Below, in pieces: positions 17,765 through 29,000 of a DNA stretch of 48,844 bases. Source of the DNA: a virus; the IMG/VR virus record IMGVR_UViG_3300023180_000095, positions 1 to 48,844 of that record; one strand, 5' to 3'. Positions within the stretch are counted from its first letter, which is position 1. Every line of letters starts with the position of its first letter. A program made the translations under genes and the position numbers. The notes under the pieces are model-generated. The model did no database searches and had not been told where the DNA came from. It saw nothing but the letters and a program-made list of their open reading frames with translations.

Positions 17765-20700
17765 ATGCCACAGAAGACTAACATTAATGCAACTCCATAT
17801 TTTGACGACTTTGATGCCGATAAGAACTTTTACAAAGTTCTTTTTCGACCTGGATATTCTATTCAGTCAAGAGAACTAACTACACTTCAATCTATTCTAC
17901 AGAATCAGATTGAAAGTATAGGGAGGTATACTTTTAAACAGGGACAGCAAGTAGTTCCGGGGGAGGTTGGTCTCAATACAAAACTTGACTATGTTAAGTT
18001 ATCATCTGTTTCCGAAGTGGGAGTCGGTCAACCAGATGGTACTATTGTTTATCAAACATATGATATTAGTTTATTAGTTGGACAAAAACTAAGAGGAATC
18101 ACCTCTGGTGTTATTGCTAATGTAGTTGATACTGCTTTAGCTACAACTACTGAGTCTGATACTTTATTCGTAACGTATGTCAATAGTGGCGACGACAACA
18201 ACGAAACAACTTTTAGACAAGGCGAAACATTAGAAGTTGTTAATGGTATTAACACTCCACTATTGGTAGTTGGTATTGACGGGAGCGTTCTACCAACATC
18301 TATCACTATTGAAAATCCTATTACTGGCGATCAAACCGTGATCGGTAGTCCAGCAATGGGGTTTGCTAGTGCTGTAGAAGTAGAAGAGGGCATTTATTTT
18401 GTAAATGGTTTCTTTGTAAAAAATAAAAAGCAGATTTTAGTTATTGATAAGTATTCTTCCAAAACTTCTGCTAAAGTAGGATTTCGTATTGTAGAAGAGA
18501 TTGTTACCCCACAGCAAGATGGGTCTCTCTTCGACAATGCAAGAGGATATTCAAATGCTTCTGCTCCAGGAGCACATAGATTTAAGATTACTTTAAATCT
18601 AGTTGAAGTTGGTTATTCCGATAAGACAGATAATAACTTTGTTCAACTATTAAAAGTAAATCAAGGTGTAATCGAAAAAGAAGTAGAAAAAGCAGATTAC
18701 AGTTTACTAGAAGATACTCTAGCAAGAAGAACCTATGACGAGTCTGGAGACTACGTTGTAGATACGTTTAAGACCGAAGTTAGAGAATACTACCAACAAA
18801 ATGGTAACAACGGTATCTACAGATTAGGTAGTAGCGGAACCGTAAACGGGTTATCGGAAGTAGAAGCAGAATCTAAGATGATTCTTGCTGTTGGACCCGG
18901 TAAGGCATATGTTAGAGGATATGAGATTGTTAACAAGGCAACCAAGAATGTAGAGGTTGATAAAGCAAGAGATATTCTAACAAAAGATAATGTACTCTTA
19001 AAGTCCACTGGTCTTGCCACATATAAGATTACCAACTTATCAGGCACAGTCCCTCTAAACACTGTGGGAGGAGAACTAACGTCATATCCTGATGTATACT
19101 TGAACACTGTATTTAATGATGGAACCGTTGGATTGAATGGTCTAGAAGCAGAAGGTTATTTCAAATCAACTGTCAACAGAAGGTCTCAACCCTTTGGACT
19201 TGATGTGGGAATCAAAACTCTGTACCTTCAGTTGACTGATGATGTCCCCACATTAGAACTTATCCCCGATGAACTATGGTTCTCTAAAACAGTTAGCGGC
19301 GGAGTTCCTACTACTGTTGATAAAGTAACAGTCATCGGAAAGTCTATTGTTAATAGAAACGTAGTTAACTCGGAAGCAACACAACTATTTGCCGAAGTTA
19401 CTGTTTTAGCTCAAAAATCTATTTTAGATACGTATCTATTTGAATATGACGAGAACGGCAGTGGTAGATATAGATATTTCTGGACATCAGAAGCAACTGC
19501 TTTTACCGAAACTCCATGGGCATTTGTCGTAGATTATAATGACACCATTCACCCTGTAGCAGGCATAGCAAAACCAAAGAACTATTCTTTAGTTAGAAGA
19601 GCAGAAGGATTTAATGAAGATCTAGACAAGATTCTTTCTAAAGGTAGAGCAGAAGATGGATCACGTCCTTATAACGCTACGTTTAACTTCTCTTACTTCG
19701 CTCCTAGATTCTTCACAAAGTTAAAGTTAGAAACTTCTCCTACTACAGGATTTACCCCAGGTAAGTATGTTGTTGGACGTGATAGTAAAGCATATGGTGT
19801 TGTTGAGTCTGATGAGACTAGAAACTACTCATTTGGAAAAAATCTTTTTGTAACCACTTTGTCTGGAACTTTCAGACCAGGAGAAACTATTATTGATGAA
19901 GATGGGGTTTCTTTGAAGATTGCTCAAGAAAATACCATCTCTCACTTTGTTGTAAACTACCGAGGATCTGGATATGCTGATTCGGGTCCTACCAGAGCAA
20001 AACTAGTTATTAATGGCAGAGAGTTTGATACTGCTGTTGTAGAAGCTAAAGTAGAAGGTGGTGGAATCTACGCTGCCGAGATTGTCAATAACAATGAGAT
20101 TAGACAGCAATATGTTTCTCCCCCTGTTGTAACAGTAACTCCTGATCAAGGTGGTGTTAATAACGCTAGAATCACAGCGGTTCTTAACAAGGACACTGTT
20201 CTTACTTACAGTAACCAGAATATTAAGTCCTTCAACTCTGTATATGACTCATATACATTTACAGCAGACATTGATACTACGAAAGCAGAATACGCCGAAT
20301 CCGTACAAGTTACATCTTTCACTTTTAGTGGAGAAAAAGGAAACAAGTATTTGGTATCTAATGGATTTGCTACCGATCTTTCTCAGACACTTAAGAGAGG
20401 AGATCTAATCCAATACACAGATGATGCCGGACAAGTTATTAGAAATGTCGTACAATCATATACTGATTCTGAAGGTGTCGTAAAATCTAGAATCCTTCTA
20501 GACTACACATTAGGAGCAAATGTCACTAATGCTACGGTTGTTAGAGTTCGACCTGTTCTAGAGAATGCCACAAAGTCTAGTCTTATCTTCCCAACAGGAA
20601 GTAAGCAAGTTGCTTCTTTGGTCAAAGATACAGAGGATACTAGATTTAAGTATTATATCAGGAAAGATTTTGTTTCTGAACTTGCTGCTGCCGGTAGCAC

Positions 20701-23700
20701 GGTAACATTTAGTGCTCAGTTAACGTCCGGTACACAAAGATTTGCTAGATATAACGAAGAAAACTTTATTATAACTGTTTTGGATGCCGGAGACTCTACG
20801 GCAGTAAATACAGGAGACATTATTTACATTGATGAACAATATGTTCAGATCAACTCAAACGTCATTACTTCTACAGAAGTAACCTCCGGTTCTTTGGTTA
20901 TCACATTACCAAATAGTTTCTTCCAAGGAGAGGGTCAAGGTGCTCTAGCTGTTTATCCAAAACTTAAACTAACTGCTACGATTGAGATTGATAAGGCAAG
21001 ACCTAGACTAAAGACTGCTATTAGGAATAAGAGACTCTCTGTTGTATCCGGTGGTGATAGAATCATTCCATTTAGAGGAACTGATTACGACGCAGAAACT
21101 ATTGAAGTATTAACATATTCAGATGCCTTTAAGTTAAGATATGTTTATGAAGGTACATCTTCTACTCCCCCAGATGCTGATGCTGACGGAAATCTTGTAA
21201 GTGGAACTGACATTACTTACAAGTATACTTTTGATAGCGGACAGAGAGATACTTTCTACGATGTTTCTAGAATCATTCTCAAACCAGGATTTGATGCTCC
21301 TACTGGTCAGTTATTGATTGCTTTTGATTACTTCGAGCATTCTCTTGGAGATTTCTCTACAGTTGATTCTTATATACACCAAGCAGGTGTAACAGCTTCA
21401 GAAATCCCAACATTTAACTCTTCTGTATATGGAACTGTAAGTCTAAAAGACGTAATCGATTTTAGACCTAAAGTAGATAGCACTTCTATTATTAGCGGTT
21501 TCCAAGATACATCCATCTTAAGTGAGGCATCTGCTCTCTCGTTCACTGGTCCATCGGGTATTCCATCTTTAACACCAGCCACAGATAAAAACCTAGAGTA
21601 TACTTTTACGTTCTCCGAAAGTCAGTATCTAGGAAGAATGGATGGTGTGTTCCTAACAAAACGTGGAGAGATTGTTGTAGAGCAAGGAAACCCTTCATTA
21701 AACCCATCCAAACCAGAAATCATTGATGATTCCATCGCTCTCGCTTACTTAAACATTCCTGCTTTTACAAATAGCACCAAGGATGTAAGGATTATTCCTG
21801 TGGATAACAGACGTTATACCATGAGAGATATTGGCAAGTTAGAGAAGCGTATTGAACGCCTTGAGTTCTACACTACGCTAAGCATTCTTGAGCAACAGGC
21901 ACTAAACATGCAGGTTAAGGATGACTTGGGTATTGATAGGTTCAAGTCTGGATTCTTTGTTGATGCTTTCGAGGCACATTCTGTTGGTAATCTTGGTTCT
22001 ATTGATTACCAATGTGCTATCGATTCACAGCAGTCTGTATTAAGACCTCAAGCAAAAGAAGATAGTTTCTTATTGAAAGAAGTTAATACCAGGAACGATC
22101 AAAGAGTTCTTGCTGGATATGTTAACAACAATGGTGTTATCACCCTGCCCTACACAGAACAGAAACTCTTAGGAAATGACAACGCTACAAACACCGTCAA
22201 CCCCAATCCATTTGTTGTACTTCAGTATGTTGGAGATGCTAACGTTTCACCAACTATCGATCAGTGGTATGATTCTTCTGTAGAACCATTAGTTGTTGAT
22301 ACCAACACAAAGTTAAACTCTATTCTCTTGGCAAAAGATGATTCCAAAGAATCACTTTCTAGTTTGTATGATTCTTTCATTGTTAACTGGGTAGGTACAG
22401 ATAAAACTCTATACAATATTGAGTCTTTATCTGATATCAATACAGATAATATTATCTCCTCTACAACTGCTGCCAGCATTGCTAGTTCTTCTAACGTAAG
22501 TCCACAAAATAATGAGTTGGGCAAAGGAGTTAATAGTAAGATTGTCAATGGAAGATCTGTAGCTACTGGAGTTCAGTTCTTTGCTAGATCTATCCCCATT
22601 AAGTTTACTCTAAACAGACTTAAACCAAATACAAAGATCTACGTTTATCTAGATGATAGAGATGTTGGAAGGTGGGTTTGCCCTGATATCTCTTATACTG
22701 GTATTGCCGGTAACTCTCTATCTACTTTTGGTAACGAATTAGTAACTGATGTCAACGGTAGTTTGAGTGGTATTGTTCTAGTTCCTGCTGGAGCTCCACC
22801 AAGACTAAACACCAGATGGACAGGAGATGTTAATACAGTACAGTATGATCTATCAGCCGAAGAAGTAAGAGTAACAGAAGGATCTAAAACATTCCTCTTC
22901 TCTTCTGGTGTTTCTAATGAATCCAAAGAAAATCTAGACACCTACGCTGAGGTACAGTTCTATGCTTCTGGTGTGATGCCCTCCAATCCACAGAGCATCG
23001 TCTCTACTGGTATTGCTTATTTCAAGGCAAACGAGGGTGTTCAACTTGCTAACAGCAATACAGATCAGGAACTAAAACCAAATCCACTGGCACAAACGTT
23101 CAAGGTAGAAGGATATCCAGGCGGAGTATTTACAACCGGTGTTGATGTCTTCTTCTCCAAGAAGAGTAATGATATTCCTATTAGAGTATATCTAACTAAC
23201 GTAGAGTCTGGAGTTCCAGGAAAGTATATTGTACCAGGAACTCAGATTAGTCTTTCCCCAACTACAAAGTTAAAGGCGTATTTAACAGGAGATACAGATT
23301 CTGTCTCCTTATTTAAAGGAGAGAACATTACCGGAGCATCTTCTGGTGCTGTTGGACCTTTGGTTGATGTCTTAGATAAAAATGGTATCTCTTTAGGTGA
23401 TGAGTTAAGCACTTCTTTCACGATTACCAAAGAACAAACATATACGCTGATTCTCTCTAATCATAATGGAGTTTCCTTTATTCAAGATGAAGATTTAAAT
23501 ATTTCATCTGTAACTCAATATAACTCTACAAACAATAGACTTGCTGTTGTTACTCTTGCTAAAGACTCTGGTAGAGTTGTTGATCTAAAAGTTAAAAGTG
23601 TTGGCGAGAAGTACAATGGCGCTTCGATTACAATCGAGAGTCCACAACTTCCAGGTGGCAGTATTGCTTCTGCTGATATCCAAGTTTCTAATGGTTCTGT

Positions 23701-25840
23701 TTACAACGTTGACCTAGTTCTATCTGGAAAAGGATATACCGAAGCACCTTCTGTGATTATTAAAGGTATTGGAACAGGGGCTACTGGAGCAAATGTTGAG
23801 TCTGTTATCGAAATCGACACGCCTGCCGTACAGATGGGTGTTGCCACAGATTCAGATCTAAGCGAAACCAACTCTGTTACTCCAACTTTATTCAAGTTTA
23901 AGTATCCTGTATATCTCCAAGATAACACAGAATATGCTTTAGCGATTGAAACTGATTCCTTAGAATATGAACTATGGGTATCTAGACTTGGTGAAGATGA
24001 AATCACTACCCAGGCATCGGTAACTACACAACCTTTACTTGGTTCCGTGTATAAGTCACAAAATACTGGTAACTTCACCGAAGATCTGTTTGAAGACATT
24101 AAGTTTACTTTATACAGAGCATCGTTCTTCACAAATGCTACTGGAGAGTTAAGACTCACTAACGAGAACTTAGGATATGAATCACTTAATGTTTCTCCTT
24201 TCGAAACCAGTGCTAAATCTCCTGTCAACTCTACGTCTCCCTTGTTTAAGGGCAACAACTCTATTGTTAAAGTAAATCACAGAGACAATGGATTCGAAGA
24301 TACCGGAAAATCCTACGTATACTTCAAGGAAGTTGAAGATGTAGGTGGAGTTTCGGCGGTTACTCTAAATGGATCACTATTTAAAGTATCTAACAGTGGT
24401 ATTGACTCCTATAACATCACCAGTCCAAGCAGAGCAGGTTCTAGTGTTATTGGAGGTGGATCTAGAGTATTATCAACTTATAATAGAAAGTATGAAAAAC
24501 TATATGCTCAAGTAGCATATCTACAGTTAAATAATACTTCTATTCAGGCAATGGTAAAAACTACCGACATTGTTCCTGTAGATTCCGAGACTACTAACTT
24601 TGTTTCTTATCAAGAAAACGATTTCGAGAAAACTTTCTTAAACGAGCAGCATTACTTTACCAATCAAAAAGTGATTGCTTCTAGAATCAACGAAGTGTTC
24701 AACTCAGTTGATAAATCCCTAGAATATAAGATTAACTTATCCAGCACAAGTGAAACTGTATCTCCAGTTATTGATTTGAACGCTGCTTCTGTCAAAACAG
24801 TCTCTAACAGAGTAGAGAATGCTTCCGGCAGAGAAGCAAGATACGGTAAGAGATATCAAGAACTTCGTTTCTTACCTTCTTATGAAGTTAACTTCCTGGT
24901 TATCGGTGACCCATCTCAGATTACTGTAGGATGTACTGTTACCGGAACTACTTCCGGTGCTATTGGTTCCATCATTGCTTTCGACGGTGTTGCAACAGCA
25001 TCCATTAACGTATCAACTACATCCAACTTTATTGTTGGAGAATCTACTCTTATTGTAGACCCCGTAGGTACTACTATTACATCTGCTACAACTAGCATCA
25101 ATGGCATTTCCGAAGAAACATTCCAGTTCTCGGAAGGTTCTAATGTCGTTGCTTCTTATCCCCTAGAACTAACTACAACATACGATAATACAATCAACGG
25201 TAAGATTGTTGAGTGGGATTCCAAGGATAAAGTTCTAGTCGTAGATACTCCATACGAACCTATCAATGGAGACTATGATTCTGAGATCTCACCAGGGTCT
25301 GCCTATGTAAGATCTGCTGATCCAGTGGAACAACAACCAGATATTTTTAGAGTTGGCGATATTATCAAGTCCGCCGATGATAAGTATCTAAATGTAGGAA
25401 CTATGACTCTTTCTTCCGGTGTTGACTTTGTTTCTGATGTAGAATCCAAAAATAGTTCTTCTGCTGCTAAGTATGTTTCTAAAGAGACATTCATTAATAC
25501 ACCAGGAACATCTATTGATGTTCGTGTTACAGCAACGGTTAAGGATACAGAAAATGTCAAAGTGTTCTATAAGTTTAAGAAAGCTTCTAGTCAAGAAAAC
25601 TTTGATGATATTAACTGGGTGGCATTCAACGTTGATGGAAATCCAGACAACACAGATATTGCTACTTCCGGCAACTCTATCTCTGGAAACTACGAAACAC
25701 AAGCAGAATATCAAGAGTTTAAATATAGTGTAAGTAACTTACCCGAGTTTTCTTCTTACGCTGTTAAGATCGTTATGAAGACAGATGAACCTGCTTTCCC
25801 ACCTAAGATCCAAGATTTAAGAGCAGTAGCTTCTTACTAA
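17765..25840 (+). CDS. DUF4815-type virion structural protein, 2691 aa
   Basis: This is a giant wedge-periphery or fibre-attachment protein. The N-terminus carries the DUF4815 signature: FDDFDADKNFYKVLFRPGY (about 13-31), QSRELTTLQSILQNQIESIG and FKQGQQVVPGEV. Further family-like landmarks are LKDVIDFRPKV (about 1227), YTMRDIGKLEKRIERLEFYT (about 1349), LAQTFKVEGYPGGVF (about 1775) and TLFKFKYPVYLQDNTEYALA (about 2039), the last two resembling a carbohydrate-binding-like beta segment. Two GSGY/GKGY modules lie near 735 and 1945-2010. In cyanophages such proteins are annotated as virion structural and sit between gp8 and gp10-like genes, as here. It could supply the T4 gp9 or gp10 role, but I see no direct similarity. 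The start follows a strong terminator with only a weak AGGA site at an unusual 13-base spacing. Confidence 0.8.
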   Translation: MPQKTNINATPYFDDFDADKNFYKVLFRPGYSIQSRELTTLQSILQNQIESIGRYTFKQGQQVVPGEVGLNTKLDYVKLSSVSEVGVGQPDGTIVYQTYDISLLVGQKLRGITSGVIANVVDTALATTTESDTLFVTYVNSGDDNNETTFRQGETLEVVNGINTPLLVVGIDGSVLPTSITIENPITGDQTVIGSPAMGFASAVEVEEGIYFVNGFFVKNKKQILVIDKYSSKTSAKVGFRIVEEIVTPQQDGSLFDNARGYSNASAPGAHRFKITLNLVEVGYSDKTDNNFVQLLKVNQGVIEKEVEKADYSLLEDTLARRTYDESGDYVVDTFKTEVREYYQQNGNNGIYRLGSSGTVNGLSEVEAESKMILAVGPGKAYVRGYEIVNKATKNVEVDKARDILTKDNVLLKSTGLATYKITNLSGTVPLNTVGGELTSYPDVYLNTVFNDGTVGLNGLEAEGYFKSTVNRRSQPFGLDVGIKTLYLQLTDDVPTLELIPDELWFSKTVSGGVPTTVDKVTVIGKSIVNRNVVNSEATQLFAEVTVLAQKSILDTYLFEYDENGSGRYRYFWTSEATAFTETPWAFVVDYNDTIHPVAGIAKPKNYSLVRRAEGFNEDLDKILSKGRAEDGSRPYNATFNFSYFAPRFFTKLKLETSPTTGFTPGKYVVGRDSKAYGVVESDETRNYSFGKNLFVTTLSGTFRPGETIIDEDGVSLKIAQENTISHFVVNYRGSGYADSGPTRAKLVINGREFDTAVVEAKVEGGGIYAAEIVNNNEIRQQYVSPPVVTVTPDQGGVNNARITAVLNKDTVLTYSNQNIKSFNSVYDSYTFTADIDTTKAEYAESVQVTSFTFSGEKGNKYLVSNGFATDLSQTLKRGDLIQYTDDAGQVIRNVVQSYTDSEGVVKSRILLDYTLGANVTNATVVRVRPVLENATKSSLIFPTGSKQVASLVKDTEDTRFKYYIRKDFVSELAAAGSTVTFSAQLTSGTQRFARYNEENFIITVLDAGDSTAVNTGDIIYIDEQYVQINSNVITSTEVTSGSLVITLPNSFFQGEGQGALAVYPKLKLTATIEIDKARPRLKTAIRNKRLSVVSGGDRIIPFRGTDYDAETIEVLTYSDAFKLRYVYEGTSSTPPDADADGNLVSGTDITYKYTFDSGQRDTFYDVSRIILKPGFDAPTGQLLIAFDYFEHSLGDFSTVDSYIHQAGVTASEIPTFNSSVYGTVSLKDVIDFRPKVDSTSIISGFQDTSILSEASALSFTGPSGIPSLTPATDKNLEYTFTFSESQYLGRMDGVFLTKRGEIVVEQGNPSLNPSKPEIIDDSIALAYLNIPAFTNSTKDVRIIPVDNRRYTMRDIGKLEKRIERLEFYTTLSILEQQALNMQVKDDLGIDRFKSGFFVDAFEAHSVGNLGSIDYQCAIDSQQSVLRPQAKEDSFLLKEVNTRNDQRVLAGYVNNNGVITLPYTEQKLLGNDNATNTVNPNPFVVLQYVGDANVSPTIDQWYDSSVEPLVVDTNTKLNSILLAKDDSKESLSSLYDSFIVNWVGTDKTLYNIESLSDINTDNIISSTTAASIASSSNVSPQNNELGKGVNSKIVNGRSVATGVQFFARSIPIKFTLNRLKPNTKIYVYLDDRDVGRWVCPDISYTGIAGNSLSTFGNELVTDVNGSLSGIVLVPAGAPPRLNTRWTGDVNTVQYDLSAEEVRVTEGSKTFLFSSGVSNESKENLDTYAEVQFYASGVMPSNPQSIVSTGIAYFKANEGVQLANSNTDQELKPNPLAQTFKVEGYPGGVFTTGVDVFFSKKSNDIPIRVYLTNVESGVPGKYIVPGTQISLSPTTKLKAYLTGDTDSVSLFKGENITGASSGAVGPLVDVLDKNGISLGDELSTSFTITKEQTYTLILSNHNGVSFIQDEDLNISSVTQYNSTNNRLAVVTLAKDSGRVVDLKVKSVGEKYNGASITIESPQLPGGSIASADIQVSNGSVYNVDLVLSGKGYTEAPSVIIKGIGTGATGANVESVIEIDTPAVQMGVATDSDLSETNSVTPTLFKFKYPVYLQDNTEYALAIETDSLEYELWVSRLGEDEITTQASVTTQPLLGSVYKSQNTGNFTEDLFEDIKFTLYRASFFTNATGELRLTNENLGYESLNVSPFETSAKSPVNSTSPLFKGNNSIVKVNHRDNGFEDTGKSYVYFKEVEDVGGVSAVTLNGSLFKVSNSGIDSYNITSPSRAGSSVIGGGSRVLSTYNRKYEKLYAQVAYLQLNNTSIQAMVKTTDIVPVDSETTNFVSYQENDFEKTFLNEQHYFTNQKVIASRINEVFNSVDKSLEYKINLSSTSETVSPVIDLNAASVKTVSNRVENASGREARYGKRYQELRFLPSYEVNFLVIGDPSQITVGCTVTGTTSGAIGSIIAFDGVATASINVSTTSNFIVGESTLIVDPVGTTITSATTSINGISEETFQFSEGSNVVASYPLELTTTYDNTINGKIVEWDSKDKVLVVDTPYEPINGDYDSEISPGSAYVRSADPVEQQPDIFRVGDIIKSADDKYLNVGTMTLSSGVDFVSDVESKNSSSAAKYVSKETFINTPGTSIDVRVTATVKDTENVKVFYKFKKASSQENFDDINWVAFNVDGNPDNTDIATSGNSISGNYETQAEYQEFKYSVSNLPEFSSYAVKIVMKTDEPAFPPKIQDLRAVASY

Positions 25841-25841
25841 T

Positions 25842-26042
25842 ATGAATAACTATATTAAGGTAAAGGGTCACGAAAACTTATATCGTGACCCGGAAACCGG
25901 TGCCATTGTTAATACCGATAAACCTGTTAGAAACAGTATTGCTAATAGGTTCTCTACAATAACTACTGACATAAATAATCTTAAAGAAGACGTGTCAGAA
26001 ATCAAACGTTTACTCCGTCAGTTAATCGAAAATGGCAATTAA
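25842..26042 (+). CDS. 66-aa conserved coiled-coil protein
   Basis: The product starts MNNYIKVKGHENLYRDPETG, a short N-terminal beta-like patch with VKGH-NLYRD that I recall in a widespread T4-like cyanophage small protein. It ends in a helix with heptad spacing (ITTDINNLKEDVSEIKRLLR, about 41-60), suited to oligomerising or binding a larger partner. It starts one base after the preceding stop and overlaps the next start by 11 bases, so it is tightly coupled to the two giants around it. Function is not established; a small assembly or bridging factor is inference. Confidence 0.75.
   Translation: MNNYIKVKGHENLYRDPETGAIVNTDKPVRNSIANRFSTITTDINNLKEDVSEIKRLLRQLIENGN
25970..25977 (+). promoter_or_regulatory. 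possible late promoter inside the 66-aa gene
   Basis: CATAAATA fits NATAAATA and ends 54 bases before the ATG of the 2509-aa gene. It is inside coding sequence and could be chance. Confidence 0.25.
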
Positions 26043-29000
26043 TCGAAAGGAAGTTTTTAGATCAGATACCTTTGAACAACAAAGGGAAAAGATCAATGAA
26101 GTCGCCCAGGATCTGTTCGACATCGCTACAGGTGTAACTCCTATTGATCGATTGCTAATCGATGGGGGATTACAACCAGGAGAGATTATTGATTCGACTG
26201 GCAGTGCCGGAGAAGACGGACAGTTTCTTAAAGTTAATAAAGAAGGAAAACTTCTTTGGAAATCTCTCACTATCGAGAACGTATTGTGGGTGTCGAAAGA
26301 CGGAGACGATGCCAACGACGGTCTAAGTGCTGAGACAGCAAAAGCATCTATCGGGGCTGCTCTTAGAACAGCACAGAGAGGATTCTTTGGTAAGTTATGT
26401 GACGGTGCTAACAATATTCTGTTAAACAGAAAACTTCTCCAGGATGAAGTAGTCGGAGAACTTCTAACCGAGTATAAGGATTATGCCAGAGGCAACAGAT
26501 GGATTGATGCCTACGACACTATCCAGAACAACGTTGATTATATTGCTAACGAAGGATTCGAGAGAGGACTAGCGAGATACCTATTAATCAATCCAGGATT
26601 TACTGTTCCTAACGGAAACCAGGAATGCATCGATGACGTAAAACTATTCATCGATGCTGTTGCTTTCAACATGAAATATGACGGCAACAATAAGGTATAT
26701 GACTATGCTGAAGTATATACCATTTCCGAGTTTGGTGATCTTATTACAGGTGAGAGAGATGCTTCCGCTATTGTATATCAGGAAGTTGCCTATGTAATGA
26801 TGGAGGTAATGAGACAAGATGCTACCGCTGTCATTGAAGGTACTCATGGACTCACTCCAGTATTTGATAGCACTATTGTTCTAGATCCCCTAGCAATCTT
26901 TGATCAGACATCTGCTGAAGCTGCTGATCTCATTAGAAGAAATAAGAACTTTATTGCTGCTGAAGGTTACGACCGAATGATTGCTAACCCAGCATTTGCT
27001 GGATTTGTCGGAACAGGAACACCACAAGATTGTATTGATGACGTACTAGATGTATTAGATGCTATCATCTACAACCTAACATATGGTGGTAACGATAGAG
27101 TATATGACGCCGCTAATGTATATGTAACAGGAACGTTCAATGGCGAAGCAGTTTCTACTCTACTAGATGCTGAAAGAGATGAAGCTGTAAATGTATACGA
27201 GAATGCTAGAGATGTAGCAATCGATGTAATGAGAGGCATCACTGTTACTCCAATTAGCGGAACACAAAATACATTCACTCAGGTTATTGATCCTTATGTA
27301 TTACCCGATCCTGCTAATCCAGACTGTGCTGATCAAGCAACTAAGATTGCTGACTTGACAACAATCATCACCGATGCCATTGGAACAGATTCTGGTGTTG
27401 GTGATCTAACTGGATTTACAAGAACAGAACCCACACCTGCTGTCGATTACGGTGCTGGATGTACTGATGTTGCTTCTGCTATCTGGGCATTAACACTAAT
27501 CTATCTACAAGCAATCGGTAGTGATGCTACTCCCGGCAACTTAGACGGTATTACTAGAACTAGCAACAACAGATTTGTATTTCCTGACTCCCCTGCCGAG
27601 TCTGGTAGATGGAAGGATGCTAGAAACCTAATCTTCTCCAACATGGAAGAGATTCAGGATAGATCTCTTGCCGAGATTGCTCTTGAATATCCTGATTTTA
27701 ACTTCCCCGAAGATGATACAGAAAATAGATTCTCTAGATATAAAGACTCTTATCGTCTCATTCAGCAAAACCGTAGAGAGATTGTAGATAGATCTCTTGC
27801 TGAGATTGCCAATAACTATCCTTTATTCTCTTATCCTGGTGATCCAGTAGAGACAAGACTATCGAGATATAAGGATGCCTATCGTTCTATTCAACAAAAC
27901 AGAACTCTAATCGCTGAGTTATCATATGATGATATGGTCCTTGAAGGTCTTACCCTCCAAGGAACCCCAGAACAATGTAAGCGTGATATCGGATACTTTA
28001 TTGATGCTGTATCCCTAGATTTATTCTTAGGTGGATCTAATACCTATACTAGAAAGTATCTATTAAACTATTACGACGAGACCAATACGTTTATCCTTAA
28101 TGGTTTGGATGGAGAAGAAGCAGCATCTATTGTTGCCTTCACTAATGCCGAGGCAATCATGGGTGCTGTAATCAGCAACCAGTTGAACGTTACTCTCCCT
28201 ACAACTAGAGCGTATCAGTTAGATGATGGAACCAACACTGCAGGTGAAGCATTTGACAGAGGTCTAGTTCTTTACAGAGATTTAACTCAACTTGTAGGTG
28301 CTCCAACCTATGAGTTTGGTAGTGCCAATGATACTGGTAGCAACCAGGCGGCAAACTCCTGTACTGATGTCAAGTCTACCTTAAACGTTCTAGTTACATA
28401 TGTAACTGATGTTCTAAATGCTGAGATTGCTGTGGATAACAGTGGTTTTGCTGTAATCCCCGATGAACTAAACGTACCACAGGGTAGATATCAGGATGCT
28501 TCTAATCTAGTATTTGCTAACAAGAATGAGATTGCTGATAGAGCATTAGCACAGATTGCTATTGATCATCCAGACTTTGTGTTCCCTGGTGATCCTGCCA
28601 GCAATCAAGAGAACTATCGTTATTATGATGGATATCGTTTGATTCAACAGAACAAGAATGATATTGTTGACCAGGCATACGTAGACACTTCCGCTTACAT
28701 CATTGCCAACCCATTATTGTTCCCCAACTTCAATACTGGTGATGTCGTTACTAACCTCGCTGCTGTAGAAGTTAAGTGCCGTAGAGATATCGGATACTTC
28801 ACCGATGCTGTATCTTTAGATGTCTTCACCAGAGGAAACAGATACACCAGAGACTTTACTCTCTTCCATTACGACGAGTTTGGCAATAGACTTCCTCAAC
28901 TAGACGACGAGGAGCATTTAGCATCTATCTATGCTTGGGGTCAAGCAGCTTCTTACATGAAGTTGTCCATTGCTAACCAGTTCCCCATTCAAGATCTCAC

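Noticed and set aside
23701-24258. 185-aa minus-strand frame inside the 2691-aa gene
   Set aside because: It lies fully opposite a clear structural gene and has no family motif or ribosome site.
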